In this document: positions 63,301-64,000 of the stretch, one piece after another
Position numbering within the stretch: position 1 is the stretch's first letter
How the letters are laid out: every line of letters begins with the position of its first letter
Assembly (NCBI GenBank): GCA_030425505.1
Contig: JAUIAB010000010.1
Coordinates: 1-64,000, forward strand
DNA: 64,000 nt
Direction of reading: 5' to 3'
Source: Bacteroidia bacterium
GTDB taxonomy: Bacteria; Bacteroidota; Bacteroidia; Cytophagales; Flammeovirgaceae
Notes under the pieces: generated by a model
Database searches by the model: none
What the model was told of the DNA's origin: nothing
Seen by the model: the letters and a program-made list of their open reading frames with translations, nothing else
Translations under genes and position numbers: made by a program

Positions 63301-63965
63301 TGACTGTTTTGAGAAACGGTAATACAGATATCAATGGAAATGTCACGGTTGAAAACCTTATCAATAATTCTGATAGGAGATATAAAAAGAATATCAACAA
63401 GCTAAAATCAATATCTAAGTTAGGTAAGCTGAACGGGGTACAGTATAATTTAAAGAAAAGTAAAGATGATAGGCTTGAGTTTGGTTTTATTGCACAAGAG
63501 ATACAAAAGGTTTATCCTAACCTAGTATACGAAGACAAAAAAGGCTATTTGGGTGTAAATTATATCGGTTTAATACCTCTACTTACTGAAGCTTATAAAG
63601 AGTTGAAAAAAGAGCTAAAAGATAAAGATGATAAAATTACCCTCCTAGAGAAAAAAGTGGAGGATTTGAATAGTAGAAGAGACCAAAACCTAATATCTCA
63701 AAAAGCACAATTATTCCAAAATAAGCCTAATCCATTTACAGAAAATACAATTATTGAGTTTGAGTTGCTTCAAAATACCCAAAAAGCCGAATTGTATATT
63801 TATGACATGAGCGGTAAACAGCTAAAAACATTTGTTATTGACCAAAGAGGAAAAGGAAGTGTTGAAATCAATGGAAGAGAACTGAAAGCAGGTATGTATC
63901 TGTATAGTCTTATTGCAGATGGAGAAGAGATTGGAACAGAAAGGATGATTCTAACAAGACAGTAA
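60369..63965 (+). CDS. Secreted repeat protein with S74 chaperone domain and T9SS sorting domain
   Basis: The 1198-residue protein has a signal peptide (MKFLYFLLFTFFFLFII, cut near NSNAQ). Long repeats of Asn/Gly-rich beta-helix type follow, with NTFIG and AG repeats (about 60-330 and 340-470) and YadA/Hia-head-like SVAFG and AVAFG units (about 720-850). An S74 intramolecular-chaperone domain begins near 1000 with the Ser1001-Lys1006 dyad in SDRRYKKNI, then FGFIAQEIQKVYP. A coiled coil follows (about 1070-1105), and a T9SS domain ends the protein (NKPNPFTENT, IYDMSGKQLKTFV, AGMYLYSLIADGEE). I chose ATG 60369 over GTG 60345. It is likely a trimeric surface fibre. Confidence 0.85.
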   Translation: MKFLYFLLFTFFFLFIIKNSNAQNIGFGHNGDDYRNRGTNGAYLGYDAARSVEWGESSDQNSYFGYKSGGRNGGNNRDESYNTFVGAYSGYNINGGDYNVIIGKDAGRNIATGNNNLYLGSYAGLNNADGSENIFIGFHAGENANGSNQLYIANSSQNNLIYGRFDQGRLGVSTQSLLETLNIGGALKLGNTGSNNSGTIRWTGQDFEGYNGNAWLSLTAFNPTNQGEGNLFLGQGTGSTNDGQFNTFIGANAGLSNTEGANNTFIGYDAGKLNSTGRNNFFAGVNSGENNTEGSDNTFIGLAAGLLNGTGSNNTFLGRSAGGNHRDGNGNVFIGYEAGYNEQGSNRLHITNNQNNTLIYGQFDQNRVGIATTSPGNTLDVAGGIDINDYIRHNGDENTYIGFRANNEIILTTAGRDAITVKNDQKVGIGKLAPVYKLDVAGAISTNDYIYHNGDGNTYIGFPESDEINMVTSGGSRLRIKANGYVGIGDSSPLENLEVAGAIKLGNTGNNNSGTIRWTGQDFQGRLNGSWVSLTNDSDEQNLSIDGSSLSISNGNTVDLAGLRDGDQQTLEFNDNNELSISNGNIVDLSSLLDGVEDADSDPNNELISQIELNEELQLSITEGENTSNVDLSPIRDSFQTGWEISENNVLFTEEGNIGIGTNDPTSKLDINGGDVFFNGQVIRDENEITGVYAKWFYSKGAFRAGGSNGSPWRDENVGLFSFAVGRGTKAKGEYSSAFGALNNALGDYSSSFGRENTITRSGTYSVAFGFDNTISNTYATVFGRRNIVAGRNAVAFGDNTVAETYASITIGRFNQIQANDLDENRPYSPNSWEEEDYLLVAGNGTDENNRNNALTLYKNGNLEMNGAYPFDNPNGEIELLPNQFSWNSSRGYVRLNALASSEEEQPGFGSIAAGRQTTSEGWFSAAFGDNVSSENRASFVIGAYNELDEEGNPGNDQLDDYIFAIGNGSEGRRANAMTVLRNGNTDINGNVTVENLINNSDRRYKKNINKLKSISKLGKLNGVQYNLKKSKDDRLEFGFIAQEIQKVYPNLVYEDKKGYLGVNYIGLIPLLTEAYKELKKELKDKDDKITLLEKKVEDLNSRRDQNLISQKAQLFQNKPNPFTENTIIEFELLQNTQKAELYIYDMSGKQLKTFVIDQRGKGSVEINGRELKAGMYLYSLIADGEEIGTERMILTRQ

Positions 63966-63977
63966 ATAAACTATAGA

Positions 63978-64000
63978 AGGATTCATTTTTTATAAATCCT
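63978..64000 (+). terminator. Possible terminator hairpin at the window end
   Basis: AGGATT (63978-63983) pairs with AATCCT (63995-64000) just after the last gene. Any T tract would lie beyond the window, so this is only suggestive. Confidence 0.3.

Noticed and set aside
60369-63965. Prophage tail-fibre gene
   Set aside because: The S74 domain is shared with phage tail proteins, but no phage structural, lysis or integrase genes are near, and the protein has a signal peptide and T9SS domain.

Overview
This window is chromosomal DNA from a member of the Bacteroidota, most likely a marine Cytophagales-type organism; that placement is inference, not a database match. The evidence is AT-rich DNA with few Shine-Dalgarno sites, two tRNA promoters of the Bacteroidota form (TTG, 19-20 bases, TAnnTTTG), a fused LpxC/FabZ, a GWxTD protein, an ABC permease fused to an M1 peptidase, and two secreted proteins ending in type IX secretion (T9SS) sorting domains. 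I see no phage module, insertion sequence, CRISPR array or rRNA. Nearly all the DNA is coding, in short operons.

Layout. 0.2-3.4 kb: rRNA methyltransferase, GWxTD protein, DUF423 membrane protein, GyrI-like protein. 3.5 kb: tRNA with anticodon CAT, with promoter and terminator. 3.9-9.5 kb: ABC ATPase and permease/M1 peptidase, DinB-like protein, cytochrome P460 lipoprotein. 9.7-12.9 kb: acetyl-CoA synthetase, dolichol-phosphate-mannose-synthase-like glycosyltransferase, MazG-like hydrolase. 13.0-17.8 kb: an unusual ROK protein, a caspase-like protein without catalytic residues carrying TPR and other repeats, and a DUF547 lipoprotein. 17.9-22.2 kb: ornithine aminotransferase, a small protein, and a run of reverse-strand oxidoreductase and small-domain genes. 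22.3-27.5 kb: M3 peptidase, heptose epimerase, Ppx/GppA phosphatase, phosphofructokinase. 27.9-31.8 kb: lipid A operon lpxD, lpxC/fabZ, lpxA plus an ABC ATPase. 31.8-37.3 kb: alaS, a 53-residue membrane protein, two SurA-like periplasmic proteins and a START-like protein, all on the reverse strand. 37.4-44.4 kb: TPR sensor histidine kinase with a secreted partner, rRNA methyltransferase RsmF, tRNA-Asn, HMG-CoA reductase, response regulator. 44.7-50.5 kb: uvrA, two uncharacterised proteins, and a thiol/peroxide group (bacilliredoxin, AhpD-like protein, peroxiredoxin). 50.8-64 kb: a 1430-residue secreted Asp-box protein, sodium symporter, pth, an uncharacterised protein, YigZ, L-2-hydroxyglutarate oxidase, and a secreted repeat protein with an S74 chaperone domain.

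Two families of intergenic elements stand out. The first is a leader element of about 95 bases in three copies, each just upstream of a gene and in that gene's sense orientation (DUF423, a medium-chain dehydrogenase, pfkA). Each copy can form the same RNA fold and contains a short ORF beginning MKQT. The second is a GC-rich structured element of about 90 bases in two copies (27.7 and 50.7 kb). Neither matches a family I know; the leader element is the best candidate here for an undescribed regulatory system.

Other points of interest are the ROK protein with a C-terminal helix-turn-helix and no zinc cysteines, the degenerate caspase-like protein, the S74 autocleavage site lying upstream of a T9SS sorting domain, and an Asp-to-Asn change in the phosphofructokinase nucleotide-binding motif.
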